A stretch of DNA of 64,000 nt. Source: Gyromitra esculenta. Taxonomy: Eukaryota; Ascomycota; Pezizomycetes; Pezizales; Discinaceae. A model generated the notes under the pieces. It did not search any database and was not told the DNA's origin. It was given only the letters and a program-made list of their open reading frames with translations. The position numbers and the translations under genes were made by a program. Shown piece after piece: positions 36,220 to 47,600 of the stretch (position 1 is its first letter; every line of letters starts with the position of its first letter). The DNA lies in assembly GCA_038503075.1 (NCBI GenBank), contig JBCAML010000009.1, forward strand, positions 1,674,001 to 1,738,000. The letters are read 5' to 3'.

Positions 36220-37339
36220 TACTTGACATTTGCCAATTGCAGAGATTCGAGAGATTGGTACCTGATTTGCCAGGACCAAAGTCCACTGCAGTGGCTGGTG
36301 TTGACGACGTTGAGTTGTGTCTCCCAGTGGGCAGCCCTCAGCCTTACCCATACTCGCACTGATCCGGAGAGTCTTGAGACCATTTCTCAACCAAACGTGA
36401 AAACCGAAGCGATAATTACGGGCTTGTGAGGCACCGTTACAAAATTTACTAGGGGTAGGGGTATGAAGATGGTGCAGGCCCAAAATTATTTCTATAGTGA
36501 TCCCACAGAACGGGAAACCCTGGCTTTTCATCCAGATACCCTTATTTGTGGTTTCTCCAATAGTGTCATAATCATGATCACGCTGCCAGCAGGTTCCCGA
36601 TATTCTAAAGCTTCCTAGTAGCTGTTTTTATGCCAGGAGTGTAGATTAGATAGGTGCATATATAGTGAAACTTATTATAATCCCATCCTGTCGCAATTCC
36701 AGCCAATCCTGCCCGCAAACTGTGTTCTATGGAGAAAACCGCCCAGTCCCCATGCCGGTCATAGTTCCATTTCTAGTAGATAGCTTAGCAGGTTTCTAAA
36801 GCTCCCAGCTATAGTTAGAGCAATTTTTTCGAATTCCTAAACCCTTTCCACTTGAAAATACAGCTTAATATGATCATACACTCTCTATAAGCGTGACTCT
36901 TTGAGTAGCTACTACAGTTCAATCTCCCTGTAAGGATCCGATTCAGGCTAAAATCTATACCCCTATAGAGTAGACACCCTTATAAAATAGCCATCTGATA
37001 CTCATAAATATAAACTGGGGCTGCTAGGGATTCTCTTAAAGCGAACCCTTAAAGGGCGATTGGGTTGTATTGCATAAGAATTTCTCAGAGCTTGGACTTA
37101 GGAAACATCAATGGTCACACAGCGCCAAGGTCTCCAGATTAGGGCTATTGAGGCTCTAAGTTAAGTGCTGTCAAAAACCCTCTTAAAACTCCATAAATGA
37201 TTTTAATCAAAGCTCGGGCACGGTGTTAACCTCTGTGTTATTTTCCAGAATGAAACCTCTCGTTATGGCCGGCCCAGAAAATATCTAGACAAAGAGATTG
37301 ATGATTCTTCTATGGTGCGTGCACCTATAAAATTCCGTG

Positions 37340-37720
37340 GTGGAACGCTTTTGTCTTACCAGGCACACCCTTTACCTTGCTTAGAATGCCAAGCCCTTCA
37401 CTGAATTTTATAGAGAACGCTTTAGGGCAGATATCACCACCAAAATTGCTCCCAAAGTGAAGCCCTTTTTGATGACCACAGTTTATGTATAGGAATACTC
37501 AAATTCGCTCTCAAAACTTTGGAAAGATAATAGTGGGCTCTGCGTATATCTAGTCATGACTTGGGTACCACCTAGAACGTTCTACTTTACACTTTCGCAT
37601 CCAAAAATGAAGTTTTATTCCACTACATGAACCACTGGCTGAAATAACTTGTAAAAAGATACAGAAATCTACTGTTATATTCTTAGGCTATGTATCTTTT
37701 CTTAGGTAAATTAGGACCGT
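37340..37720 (+). pseudogene. Possible Ty3/gypsy reverse transcriptase relic
   Basis: In broken frames on the + strand I can read a stretch similar to the reverse transcriptase motif PFGLTNAPATFQ-FIN-L (here PFTLLRMPSPSLNFIENAL, about 37364..37420) and later IFLGYVS (about 37679..37699), like the family's EFLGYVIS. The spacing is somewhat too long and many stops interrupt it, as expected of an old element decayed by C-to-T mutation. The evidence is thin. Confidence 0.3.
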
Positions 37721-38057
37721 GAGGTTTAGAATATCACCTTGAAAACGTGGTCCACATTTAGGTATACGCGCACCATATATACTTTAAAGGAATCTACGGG
37801 CGGATGTTCTATGTATTAATGGTATCCTTCGATGATGTATACGTACATTATGTATGTAATCCCTTACTCTGGCTATATGTAGAGGGGGTAACGGCCGGAT
37901 GGCGAACGGGGTCAGGTTTGCAAGGACTATTGAGAGGATACTCGTTTTGTTGCCCTAACGAGTGATAAATTATGAACGTAGACTAGGGATCCCTAACGCC
38001 GTAGGCGTATGTAGAACACCTATTAGGAAAGATGAAAACCTCTACAACCGACCATGG

Positions 38058-39293
38058 CTAAGAACTGAACGACCCCATGTAGTACTATACAACACCAATT
38101 CCCAAAATAAGTCATTGTCAAATAAAGTAAGATTGGGGGTTTTAATAAAAAAAAAGAACATACGGTGAGAACTGCTGTGGTATCATTTTCATCTTCTGTC
38201 AAGTACACATAAAGTACTAAAGCATGTTCATCAATAAAACCTGAATTACCGCTGTCAATAACCCTTGTTTATCCTACTATAGACAAACTCGACAACTCAC
38301 AAGCGATTACTTTCCTAGCTAACGCGCCCACCTTCAGCACTTTCCCCCACTCCCTCCCATCAACCGTTACATTCGCAAACACTTCTGGGAGTTTCGTCAA
38401 ATTTGCAGGATTCTCTGCGTTGCCTCGAATCTGATATGGACTCATGTTGGGATTATTCAATCCCTTCCACAAACTCTCTACCTTCACTGCATCGTTTCCT
38501 GCAAGTCTCATCTTGAACATTCCGGCCATATTTGCTGATATGACTAACCTAGACCCTTCACTAGCATTGCCACTATATAAAGATGGCTTGGAGGAGAGCT
38601 TGTTGAATCGTTCCGTGATCGAACGTATATGCGCCAACGGCGGGAGAACAATCTGGGCGTCCGGCTCTGGACAACTGGGTTCGTTGATTCCAGCTACCGT
38701 CGGGCCGGAAAGAACACGAACTGGTATCTCTTGTGTCACTAAGGTATTTCCAGAGGAGGACGAGGTTGAAGAGGTAGTAATAGTAAGACTTAGTATGGGG
38801 GCGTTATCGGAAGCTCGCTTAGACAATCGGAGCACTACATCTGAGGCCGATGCGCAAGAACGGAGGGCCCGGAGAAAGACAATAAGTGGTACTTCAAGGT
38901 TGATAACGTTTCCGTTCGCAGAGACGACTCGGTAGTCGTCAAAGACAGTTTCCTGTGTAGAATGGGTTAGCCATCATGCTGAATAATCGAGGCCATGGGG
39001 CGAAAGACCTGCGCAAAAGATCTGCAATTAAAAGTTAGCGCGGTATCTTAAATCAAGATCACGAAGAAATCACATACGCAAAGACTTGCACACCAGCTTC
39101 AGCCATCAATGTAAAGCGAATCTCATATTCGTCTAGCCTCAGCCAAGCAGCCTTTCCAATAGAGCTCAAACATGATATAAGCTCTGAAAAAAAGAATTCG
39201 GTTAGTCGCTTGAACAAATAAGACCAGGCGAGACTGCATGTATTGCTTACTAGTTAATATAGAGATGTTTTTGATGGAGGTTTTGAAGCGCAT
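38058..39293 (-). CDS. HUS1: DNA damage checkpoint clamp subunit Hus1
   Basis: Subunit of the 9-1-1 (Rad9-Rad1-Hus1) clamp loaded at damaged DNA to activate checkpoint signalling. Six exons: 39293..39251, 39183..39078, 39021..39009, 38952..38301, 38240..38164, 38084..38058, giving 305 aa in frame. It begins MRFKTSIKNISILT, the Hus1 N terminus, followed by LRLDEYEIRFTLMAEAGVQVFA and ETVFDDYRVVSANGNVINLEVPL, characteristic of Hus1/Mec3. It ends VDGREW...LKVGALARKVIAC, then DEHALVLYVYL and YYMGSFSS. The third exon is only 13 nt and the last 27 nt; both are needed to keep family spacing, and the 13-nt microexon is followed by a weak GTCTTT donor. It is head-to-head with the CYC2-like gene, with only 307 bp between start codons. 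Confidence 0.88.
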
Positions 39294-39385
39294 GATGTTC
39301 CCAGACGAGCTAAAGAATTGAGGGTTGGATGCATGTAGGTGACGTGACAAGCTTTCTAGGCGCCAAGCCCTTAGCTTCTACTCTA

Positions 39386-39531
39386 CTCGTTCCCGGTCAT
39401 ATGAACCGAAAAACAGGGAAGCGTGGCTTTGTATGCTACGGAAGTGGCTTCGTATAACATGTAACCTGAGAATGGTGTTGTGGTATGTGGTCGTATCCCC
39501 CTGTTTTCTGGTTCATATGACCGGGAACGAG
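39386..39531. mobile_element. TA-flanked miniature element in the HUS1/CYC2 promoter (copy A)
   Basis: The left arm CTCGTTCCCGGTCATATGAA (then CCGAAAAACAGG) is inversely repeated at the right end with about two differences. TA duplications are at 39384-39385 and 39532-39533. The element is 146 bp. It is homologous along its left half to the element at 53305..53430: both share ATGAACC, then AAAACA, then GTGGCTTTGTA. It occupies about half of the 307-bp shared promoter of the two flanking genes. Confidence 0.82.
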
Positions 39532-39600
39532 TACACACGTTTTAAGCCGCATGTTTTTGAATGTTCAGCATATCTAATGTTATCACTCCAATATCAGACT

Positions 39601-40626
39601 ATGGCATCGCTCTTTCCTCGAAAAATTTTCTGTTGTCGCTACAAAAAAGCTCTGGTATCAATTCTTCCGCCAGTAAAACCACGTTTCTCCTCATCGGCTA
39701 CTTCTCCGGGGCAATGGAGTCCGCCATCGAAATTTGATCGCCGACGTTTCAGGACCGCCGGTGCTACAATACTCTCCGGTATTCTTGCTGGAGTTTACTA
39801 CAAATATATTTTTGATGACTCCGACTCGAGGTTTCTCAATCCTATCACCTTCACACCCTATACATTAACTTCCAAAACTCCAATCGCAAGTGGTTCAACC
39901 CAAACCACCATCTTTACGCTCAGTCCCCCTAAATCTTCGACGCCCTCACCAATACTACCGTTTTCGGCGGGGATTCTATCGATCCAAATCAAGCAACCCC
40001 AACTACAAATAGCACGCTCTTACACACCTTTACCGCCAGGTGCGAATGATGATCTCCGATTCTTCATCAAGAAGGAGCCCGGCGGCGAAATGTCGCGCTA
40101 TCTCTATTCACTCAACGAAGGTGATGTGATTGAAATTCGGGGCCCTGAAGTAGAATACGCGTATCCTTCACCAGAAAATAAGAAGGTCATTTTTTTCGCG
40201 GGAGGAACCAGTATAGCACCAGCTTTGCAAGTGGTGGGGAGTTTATTATTGCAAGTGGAGGAAGGGCATAGAAGAGAGGCAGAGATATTATGGGCCGTTA
40301 GAAATGAGGAGGAAACTCTTGGAGCTATGAGCGAAGAAATTGACAAGTTAATGAGTAAGGTTAAAGTTGCTGGCAATAAATTGACTATCAGGAAGTTCGT
40401 AGATTCTGAAGGAGGAATCAAAATCCAAGATGTGGTAACAGCAATTACATCGAAGGACGGAAAATCAGGTAGTAGGGTATTTGTTTCTGGACCTGAAGGG
40501 TTTATAGCTTGGATTGCTGGGCCCAAAGAACTTAGAAGCGGGAGAGAAGAACAAGGAGTTTTGGGAGGAATGCTTAAGGCTGCTTCTGATAAAACAGGAA
40601 GCAAATTCGACGTTTTTAAATTGTAG
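39601..40626 (+). CDS. CYC2: Mitochondrial FAD/NAD(P)H oxidoreductase, Cyc2-like
   Basis: Single-exon 341-aa flavoprotein of the ferredoxin reductase/cytochrome b5 reductase type. The chosen ATG (MASLFPRKIF) opens a basic, Ser-rich mitochondrial targeting sequence. The frame stays open to 39433, but that extension runs into the transposon and is not protein-like. Residues ~51-70 form one membrane segment, consistent with an inner-membrane anchor. FNPITFTPYTL-type sequence (here LNPITFTPYTL), the FAD motif RSYTP (139-143), and the nucleotide-binding loop FAGGTSIAP (199-207) are present; VSGPEGF replaces the usual CGPPGM near the end. Yeast Cyc2 supports haem attachment to cytochrome c by reducing haem. 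Assignment to Cyc2 rather than another b5-reductase paralogue rests on the membrane anchor and sequence style. It is convergent with the aspartokinase gene, 196 bp away. Confidence 0.8.
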   Translation: MASLFPRKIFCCRYKKALVSILPPVKPRFSSSATSPGQWSPPSKFDRRRFRTAGATILSGILAGVYYKYIFDDSDSRFLNPITFTPYTLTSKTPIASGSTQTTIFTLSPPKSSTPSPILPFSAGILSIQIKQPQLQIARSYTPLPPGANDDLRFFIKKEPGGEMSRYLYSLNEGDVIEIRGPEVEYAYPSPENKKVIFFAGGTSIAPALQVVGSLLLQVEEGHRREAEILWAVRNEEETLGAMSEEIDKLMSKVKVAGNKLTIRKFVDSEGGIKIQDVVTAITSKDGKSGSRVFVSGPEGFIAWIAGPKELRSGREEQGVLGGMLKAASDKTGSKFDVFKL

Positions 40627-40822
40627 AGTTGGACTACCATGCCTGGCCCGCTGTATTAATTCATAGCTAGAAATTTTCTAAGCATACTAGATCATGCTGA
40701 AGATGTACTATCACCAGTGATTTTGATATTTTGAATATCTCATTTAGACTTCTATCATTATAATTATGAAAAAGTCCGCCAGTTAGATTTGTGCTTAGCA
40801 ATACTAGCTAAGCGATATGTGA

Positions 40823-42742
40823 TTAGGTTTTCATTCTCATGACTACCGGTTGATGTGTAATCATCCTGGTATGTAAGACCTTCACGGCACGAACTGCATC
40901 CTCTTCTTTGACAACACAAGAAATGTTGATCTCACTTATCCCTAAAATCGTGAGATACATTTCTTCATCAGAGAGGGATAAGTCCTGCTTTTATTTACCT
41001 TGCGAAATCATCTCAATATTCACTCCTTCCCTCGCCAACACTGAAAACATATTACCAGCGATCCCAACCACGTCCTTCATATGTATACCGACTAGAGAGA
41101 TTATTGCCATTTTTCGTGTCCATTGGACAGTGCCAAATTTTTTAAGCTCCTGTATTGCCTTCCTGAAATCATCTTCAATGAATAAAGAATTTAAAGTCAT
41201 CGAAACATGAGCTTCTGATGTGGAGATAAGATCCGGAGCAAGACGCCACCTCTGTAGTGTCGAAAATACAGTTGCAAAAAAGCCGTAAGGCAGGAATTGG
41301 TGATTGGGGTGGATACTAAGGAGTACAATGTCACCTTTGATGGCAACTGCTGTCGGTTTTTTGGGGGTATATTTAGTAATTCGATCACTTGGCGCAGTAG
41401 TTCCATGAGAGATGACTGTCCCATCCCCCAAAGAATTTTTAATATTCTTGATGCGGATAGGGATCCTAAGCTGGGTGACTAGTTCCATCGCAAAAGGTTG
41501 AATTATCTAGAAACCCCTCTCAGCCGTTTCGTTAGACTAGTAATAACTTGTTTAGAACGATTTACTAACCTCCACTCCAGAATAGGTCAACTCCGCTACC
41601 TCGTCCGCTGCAATTCTAGATATCAGCCGAGCACTAGAACCCACTTTGGGGTCGGCCGTGAAGATTCCATCCACTTCCTTCCAGACTTGTAGTTCACTTG
41701 CGTTAAGGCCAGTGGCTAGCATAGCTGCGCAAAGGTCTGTATAATCTCTACCGACGTTCATGCCTGGCATGGTGCCGAAACAACCTTAGTTTTTCATTAG
41801 ACATCGATCTGATTTTAATAGAAGGACTACCACGAACTAACCCATGACCACGGGCACTCTTCCATGGCACTCTATTATCTTCTTTGCCAGTTGCCCAGCA
41901 AAAATCTGACATAAATCCTGGTCAAGACCATTCTCTACGGTGTGAGTACTGTTGATAATTCCTCCTAAGCTGACATACTCTGCATCGATATTCTATCCCG
42001 TGATCATTTTCAGGATTATTCTAACACCAAATATATATGAGCTACTTACCCTATCTCTCAACAGCGCGACCACCAACATGCAGCTCAGTTTCTCTCCTGC
42101 TCCGATGATCTTTTCCTTTGTCTTTGGGCTTATCTCATCAAGAATCTATGAATTACATATGTTAAGACTTCTCATAGCTACTGAGTTAATGATTCTTGTG
42201 ATCATACCTGTACAGCGCCCAGAAGTCTTGCCAAAAGGTCGCATTCATCCATAATACTTTCCTTGAGGTTCTCTAGCGTTATCGTTGAATCGATTAACTC
42301 ACTGGCCGCTCGGATGTGTGTTTCTTCGATGAACCTGATGATATTCAAATATTCCTCGGATTGATGGTCTAGCGCAGCTTCTATAGCACATAACAGCCTA
42401 TAGCTATATCCAAAGTTATTAAAGAGTCAGATCTATACTACTAACAATTACATTCTTAATGTGACATAACTTACTGATTTGTAGAATCCAAGTTTCCACC
42501 ATTTTCACACTCTACGTTCATCGCCGAACATACTATGACTACACGATTTCCCTCGATGCTTTCCCTATTTCGATCAGTAAATAGCTTTCGGTAATACAGG
42601 TTTCCTTAATTACTAATTAGATGAACACCAACTTTACTATATTTTCCACAATCTTCACTCCAAACTCCCGCACACTCAACCCACCAAACCTCTGAACTAC
42701 CCAACTTGATGAGTTTTCCGGCTTAGAGGACATATCTACCAT
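40823..42742 (-). CDS. HOM3: Aspartate kinase, divergent at key motifs
   Basis: Aspartokinase makes aspartyl-phosphate, the first step toward threonine and methionine. Eight exons: 42742..42638, 42584..42475, 42403..42208, 42145..42050, 41992..41842, 41784..41570, 41506..40999, 40941..40823, giving 499 aa in frame. Strong family stretches: GEKLSC, ELQVWKEVDGIFTADP, IPIRIKNIKNSLGDGTVI, and C-terminal ACT domains (IISLVGIHMKDVVGIAGNMF; REGVNIEMISQGISEINISC). Several catalytic-domain motifs are altered. The near-invariant KFGGTS is RFGGLS (R18, L22). CSARS is CSAMN, and the TTNRLL region reads STNHYRLL. The PGG..TIGRGYTD loop is shortened to MPGMNVGRDYTD. The frame, splice sites and length are intact, so it is either a fast-evolving paralogue with changed activity or a gene early in decay. 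The first intron boundary is the least certain. Confidence 0.82.
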
Positions 42743-43451
42743 TAAAAGTTTGTTTGCTTCCTATACTTGCAATAAAATACTTAAGTCTCTTCCTGGAGGC
42801 AGAAATTCGGAAACATAAAAGGGGGCACGAGTTGCAGTTTGAGTCAAGAGCCAAGTCAGCAACGGGACGGCTCGTGAGCATGTTTCACCTGATTGATCCT
42901 ACCCACAGATGCTAACTGAGCAAATTAAATCGCCAACAATACCTTTTTTTCCATCTTGAGGCTGTCTAATGGTGTTTACTAAAGTCCTGATCTGCCGCTA
43001 AAGACCTTGTCGATAATAATAACCTCAATCGCGCTAACAGGCCCCAGTCGCGGTAACGAGTACCGTTGATGTCACGGGGTATCACTTGTGAAATAAAGAA
43101 ACGAGGTGTGGAGACGCTTCCCAGCACAAAGTCTTTGGGCGTGGTTTCGGGGGAAACCAATGAGAGACACAGGCCTGAGCACATGGACACTTAAGAGTTT
43201 CTAGAGGGTACTATACAAATATACTCTAGACAATACGCGCTACAAACCCCCTCTAGAGAATCAATTGTTTAACCCCTCGTGCCTCACTTTAGCATAAGCC
43301 ACACATCCAAAGCCAATTTTACCCTGATTCCTGTTGGAAAATCTATACATTAGTATGACTAATAGCCCTGCCCAAACCCGTATGCTGCTGGACTCTATTC
43401 TCTAGACCGGAATATGCCATATCTCGTCTTAAAAAATTGGCCTTGGTCTTG
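42743..43451. other. Intergenic region without recognised features
   Basis: About 0.7 kb between the aspartokinase start and the SDR stop codon. I see no gene or repeat. A short inverted motif, CTCTAGA/TCTAGAG, recurs between 43200 and 43260 but is too weak to name. Confidence 0.45.
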
Positions 43452-44670
43452 CTAATCCTTAGGAATATCTGCAGCCAAACTTGCGTCTAAGAACTCTTCC
43501 AGCTCTTCTGAAACCGTCTTTACTCTATCCTTTACCTGGTCGATGCCTTCATTTCCGACAACAATCCTACCTGGAGGATTCTCGAGCGCAGCGATGTGCA
43601 AGATTATTGATACTGTCTCCGAGAGGATGTGATCTGGCTGTGGAGTAGAGAAGAGTAGATTCTTCACTGTGTTGAAAGGATGCGAAGGGTCATTATAGGC
43701 TGGCTGTAAGGTGGGCTGTAAATGAAGGGGCGATGAGAGTACACTATTCACATGTTGGTTGAATGCAAGGAGATACGGTAGTAAGGTAGAGAGGTGATAT
43801 ACTTGACTTCTAATGGGGGCTGTACGACAGTTACTTTAATGTTGAAGGGGGCGATTTCGTATGCTAGTGCCTATAATAGGGGAAATAAGCATCCCCTTTA
43901 GAAGTATGCTAAACTTTAGAAAATGGGTAACAAACATCGCTGAACCCTTCAAGAGCATGATCACTAGCACATCTAGCCGATAATGCAGGAGTTCCCATAT
44001 GTCCCGTCAACCCAGTGACATTGACAATATGCCCGCCGCGCTGTTTTCTTAGATAAGGGAGAGCGGACTTCATCATATTAACAGGGCCAAAATATGTTGA
44101 CTCAAATTGGGCTAGAATTTGGTTCGGAAGAAGCTCTTCGAGAGTGCCAGCATATGCTGTAGGTCCGTATTTCATGTCAGCGTGTTCGTAGTCACTGATG
44201 CTATGACTATGAGGGTATCACTTCTGGAGGCGCAGTTGAGGATCACGTCTATACGACCCCAGATATGAATCGCTTCAGCTAATGCAGACTGGCACAGGGC
44301 AATGTTCCTAGACAAAAAAAATGGCCTAGTGAGAAAAGCAATCTTTATCTTCCTTCATGTTGGGACAATGAATCACTAAGTACCGAACGTCCAACTCAAC
44401 AATGGCACAAAAATCTCCGCCAATATCTTTCAATAGTTGTATACTCTTAGTTTCTTCTTCTCTTCCACTACCATAGTAGTTTTGGGCGACGCTAGCCCGC
44501 CGCTCAAGCTCGATCTCTTCACGCCTGCATCCAGCCACTACACGGTCGCCTAGTTTTAATGCCTCTAGGGTAACAGCATAACCGAGCGCACTAAATGCAG
44601 AGGTGATAAGCCAGACACGGGTTTTCGGTTTCGTGTCAGGTTGTGGTTGTGATTGTGAATCGTCTGCCAT
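43452..44670 (-). CDS. Short-chain dehydrogenase/reductase lacking catalytic residues
   Basis: Five exons: 44670..44384, 44307..44222, 44156..43936, 43870..43803, 43743..43452; the frame is intact, 317 aa. The fold is clearly classical SDR: VWLIT...LGYAVTLEAL, GDRVVAGCR, WGRIDVILN, LAQFESTYFGPVNMMKSALP, GHIVNVTG, ALEGFSD, YEIAPFNIKVTVVQP. Nearly every functional position is changed. The cofactor motif TGxxxGxG is TSAFSALG (residues 23-30). NNAG is NCAS. The Ser of the NISS-type motif is replaced (NVTGLTG). The YxASK active site reads RCASD, so both catalytic Tyr and Lys are gone. As read, it should not be a working dehydrogenase. The intron between NCASR and TYAG (65 nt, branch GCTGAC) was chosen because it alone keeps frame. 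It is the next gene upstream of the aspartokinase, on the same strand. Confidence 0.82.
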
Positions 44671-47600
44671 TGGTCGTTCCCCGCGTCTGTGGGGTGGAGG
44701 GTTACGGCTTGGGGTAATACTTAAGGTTTGATGACGATCTCCTTGGCTTACATAGCAATACGGCCCAAGGGAAACGCCAAGCTAATGGACACTCCCATCT
44801 ACTTGTGCTCTAGCATAAGTAACTGAAAACAAGGGTAAGATTTTGGCCAACCAAATTTTGAAGTGCTGCTGTGGGACGAATTAAAAGACGTTGCCACCAA
44901 AAGGCATTTTCAGGTACTTATTCTAGAGCACGAGTACATGTACATGTAGGCATGATCGTATGAGACTAGTTCGATCAATCACGGGGTAAGGCATTTATAA
45001 GAAACACAATATCAGAGGCGGGAAGAAATCATCGGCTTTAAGTAGCCAAAGCGTTTGTATCGTGGAGTACGTCCTTTATGACTTTGCGATTACCTGAACA
45101 AAGCCGCGATGATAAGTGGTCAGCCGAGAATTTATAACTCGTTAACAGAGATTAGGGCTAAGCGATAGAATTCCTCCAGGATTCCTCTATCGCCAACTTC
45201 TTAGTTGGCACATACGTACTGATGAAGAACCAAACAGCCATCTAAGAACGAAATCATTAGATCTAGATTTCCGAGTCAGCCCACAAGCAACATGACAGAA
45301 CGCTGTGCTATCTGAAGCCACAAAATTAGTACACACCCCTGTAAATAAATTCGAAAGCTCTACGAGTACATATAGTGTCTCTTGGGATAGCTGCTTTGAT
45401 CCGGATCGAGAGAAAAATGTGCGGGAGAGACACACCAGGATCTTGGATTTTAATTTGACGAATTCTGCTGTAGAAGCCCGAGAAATACAAAAAAGCAAGG
45501 GGCTTGAGAATTTGAGGAACCCCACACACTATTCGGAGACGTCAAAGGCACTTTTTCCAGGAGACGTTATGCAGTTTTCTCGAAATACCCCAGAAAACAG
45601 AGGCCTAGGAGCGCTAGCCACTATATCCCTAGCAAATGCATAGCAAGGAAGTGTAACAAGCGGGGAAGTTTCACCGGGTAGTAAAACTACTTTTCTATCT
45701 ATAGGAAGAATGTATTACCTCGGAATTGGAAGGTGGAGAGCTTGGACGAGCTATTCCGAGTTTATAACGAATTAACAAACGGCGATGAGCCGGCTACACC
45801 AATCGACGATCACGAGGGCGATAATCCTAGGAACATTTATCTCGAAGAAAACTTAAGACAGAGATATCTCTTCTCATCAAAACGGCTTATCCTAAGAGAT
45901 ATATTCCCTAGATTCTCGAACCGCTGCTGAGCTAAGGCTCAATAGCGTCCCCCCTACACAACGCGACGATAGAGCAAGACTGCCCGTAAATATTTGGTCT
46001 GAAAATAGGAGCCAGAACGGAGGATCCAGGACAGGTAATAGAAGCTGGCCGCTAGGAAGAACACCAGATCCTTCCAAAAACTATAGCCCTGTCTTAGGCC
46101 TTCGCTTCCCCGAAATTTCCAGGGTTCAAAACCTCTTAAATTACGCAGGGGTGATTGCGGGACTTCAGTAAACGCTGCAGTTTACCCATTTTCCTTCCCA
46201 TCTTCAGATGTAATTTGGACATTTTTAAACTACGATCGGGTATTATTCGAACTTCAGATATAGAACGAGATACAGACGAAAGAAACATCTATATACAGCA
46301 GCTTGGTCAATAGAAAATCTTCATAAATCAGGCTTCCAAAGCTCGACAGGCGATTAAATATCTACTAGGGCGGATCTTTCAGTAGTAGGACGCAATGCTT
46401 TACTAATAATTTCAACAACTTTCTGTTTGCCAATGCGAGTGATAAGGTATGACTTGAGATTCAGCGAAGACCCTATCCTCCAAATAAGTGGAACCTTACA
46501 AATATATGCCTTATAAGTATGCCTAATAATTAAAAGAAAAAGTAAAGAACCACAAACTCTCATGTACAGAGCGAAAAAACTACCAGCTGAGACAATATGT
46601 TGCAGCCCAATTTAAGCAGAGACCTCGTTACAGGTAACTATGGATTTTTTCGAACGTCAAATAATATAAACATGAAATAAGTCCAGCCGGCCTCACTATA
46701 CTCTAAGCGTTCTATGGGCACTTCAATTCTAGGTAGTTCTTGTATGGAGCCCTCCCCCTCCAGTTCTACCATTGATGAAACTGTACCTAACTCGGCATGT
46801 TCACAAACTTTCAGCTCCCCAGTATTAACTTCATCAACATTAACCAGCATTAGTCTCTCTCAATTCCTTACTATTCGTGAACCAACCGTTCCGACTTCGA
46901 ATATATATACCATCATAATGCGCAATACGATAGTGGCAACGTCGAGGGAACCCCCGACAGCTCCAACAGTAGCCGTGACATCTGATCTGTTTCCTGATGG
47001 GCGGGGAGGTTATAGTTGAAGACTATTTGAAGCCGGAGTGGAAGATTGGGTTATTAATAGAAAAGTGTTTAGGATTGAGGCTATGATGGAAGACGGGACT
47101 GATATCAATATGGTGGAAGATTTAGCAAAATTCAACGAGGTCTCTAACTCTAGATTCGTCTCTATGCAGGATCTTGTTGACATAAGTGACGTAACAGACA
47201 GTATTTGACTTAGCGGTTGGGCGCTATTACTTGTCGAGGTCAAAAACCAAGGCTTTTACGGACTTCGAGACTACTGGAGGGCTTGAAACTATTGTAGGGC
47301 TTGTAGGACTCGGTGACGTCGCAGGGTATGATGCCTTAGCGCTTGATGATGTTGCCAGGTCTGAAGATTTCGAGCCGACCATCGTAACCCTTTGAAAAGC
47401 CCGAAACTGCGTACTACTCGTTGAAGCAGAAGATATCGTATCTAGCCCCCGCCCCCCTTAACGATTGCGAAAGCTTTCGAAAACACCAAATCAATGATAC
47501 TAAACCCTCCAGTATTGACTAGTTGAAGATAGTAATCCTTGCGTACCTCGAGACTAATCACTGGAACCCAATCAAAGCTACCATCATTCGGAGTGATTCC

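Larger units (their letters stand above)
31439..38057. other. Gene-poor region (6.6 kb) with miniature elements and a retroelement relic
   Basis: No intact gene is visible. It holds three TA-flanked hairpin elements (34494..34649, 35829..35936, 35999..36219) and a weak trace of a Ty3/gypsy reverse transcriptase near 37.3-37.7 kb. Short frames such as 31832..32230 (+) and 35026..35244 (-) resemble nothing known and lack splice or start context. Confidence 0.55.

Noticed and set aside
39433..39600. N-terminal extension of the CYC2-like reading frame
   Set aside because: Part of it is the right arm of the miniature element. The downstream ATG at 39601 opens a normal mitochondrial targeting sequence.
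40823..44670. Idea that the aspartokinase and SDR form a secondary-metabolite cluster
   Set aside because: No synthase, transporter or tailoring genes are nearby; the neighbours are housekeeping genes and repeats.
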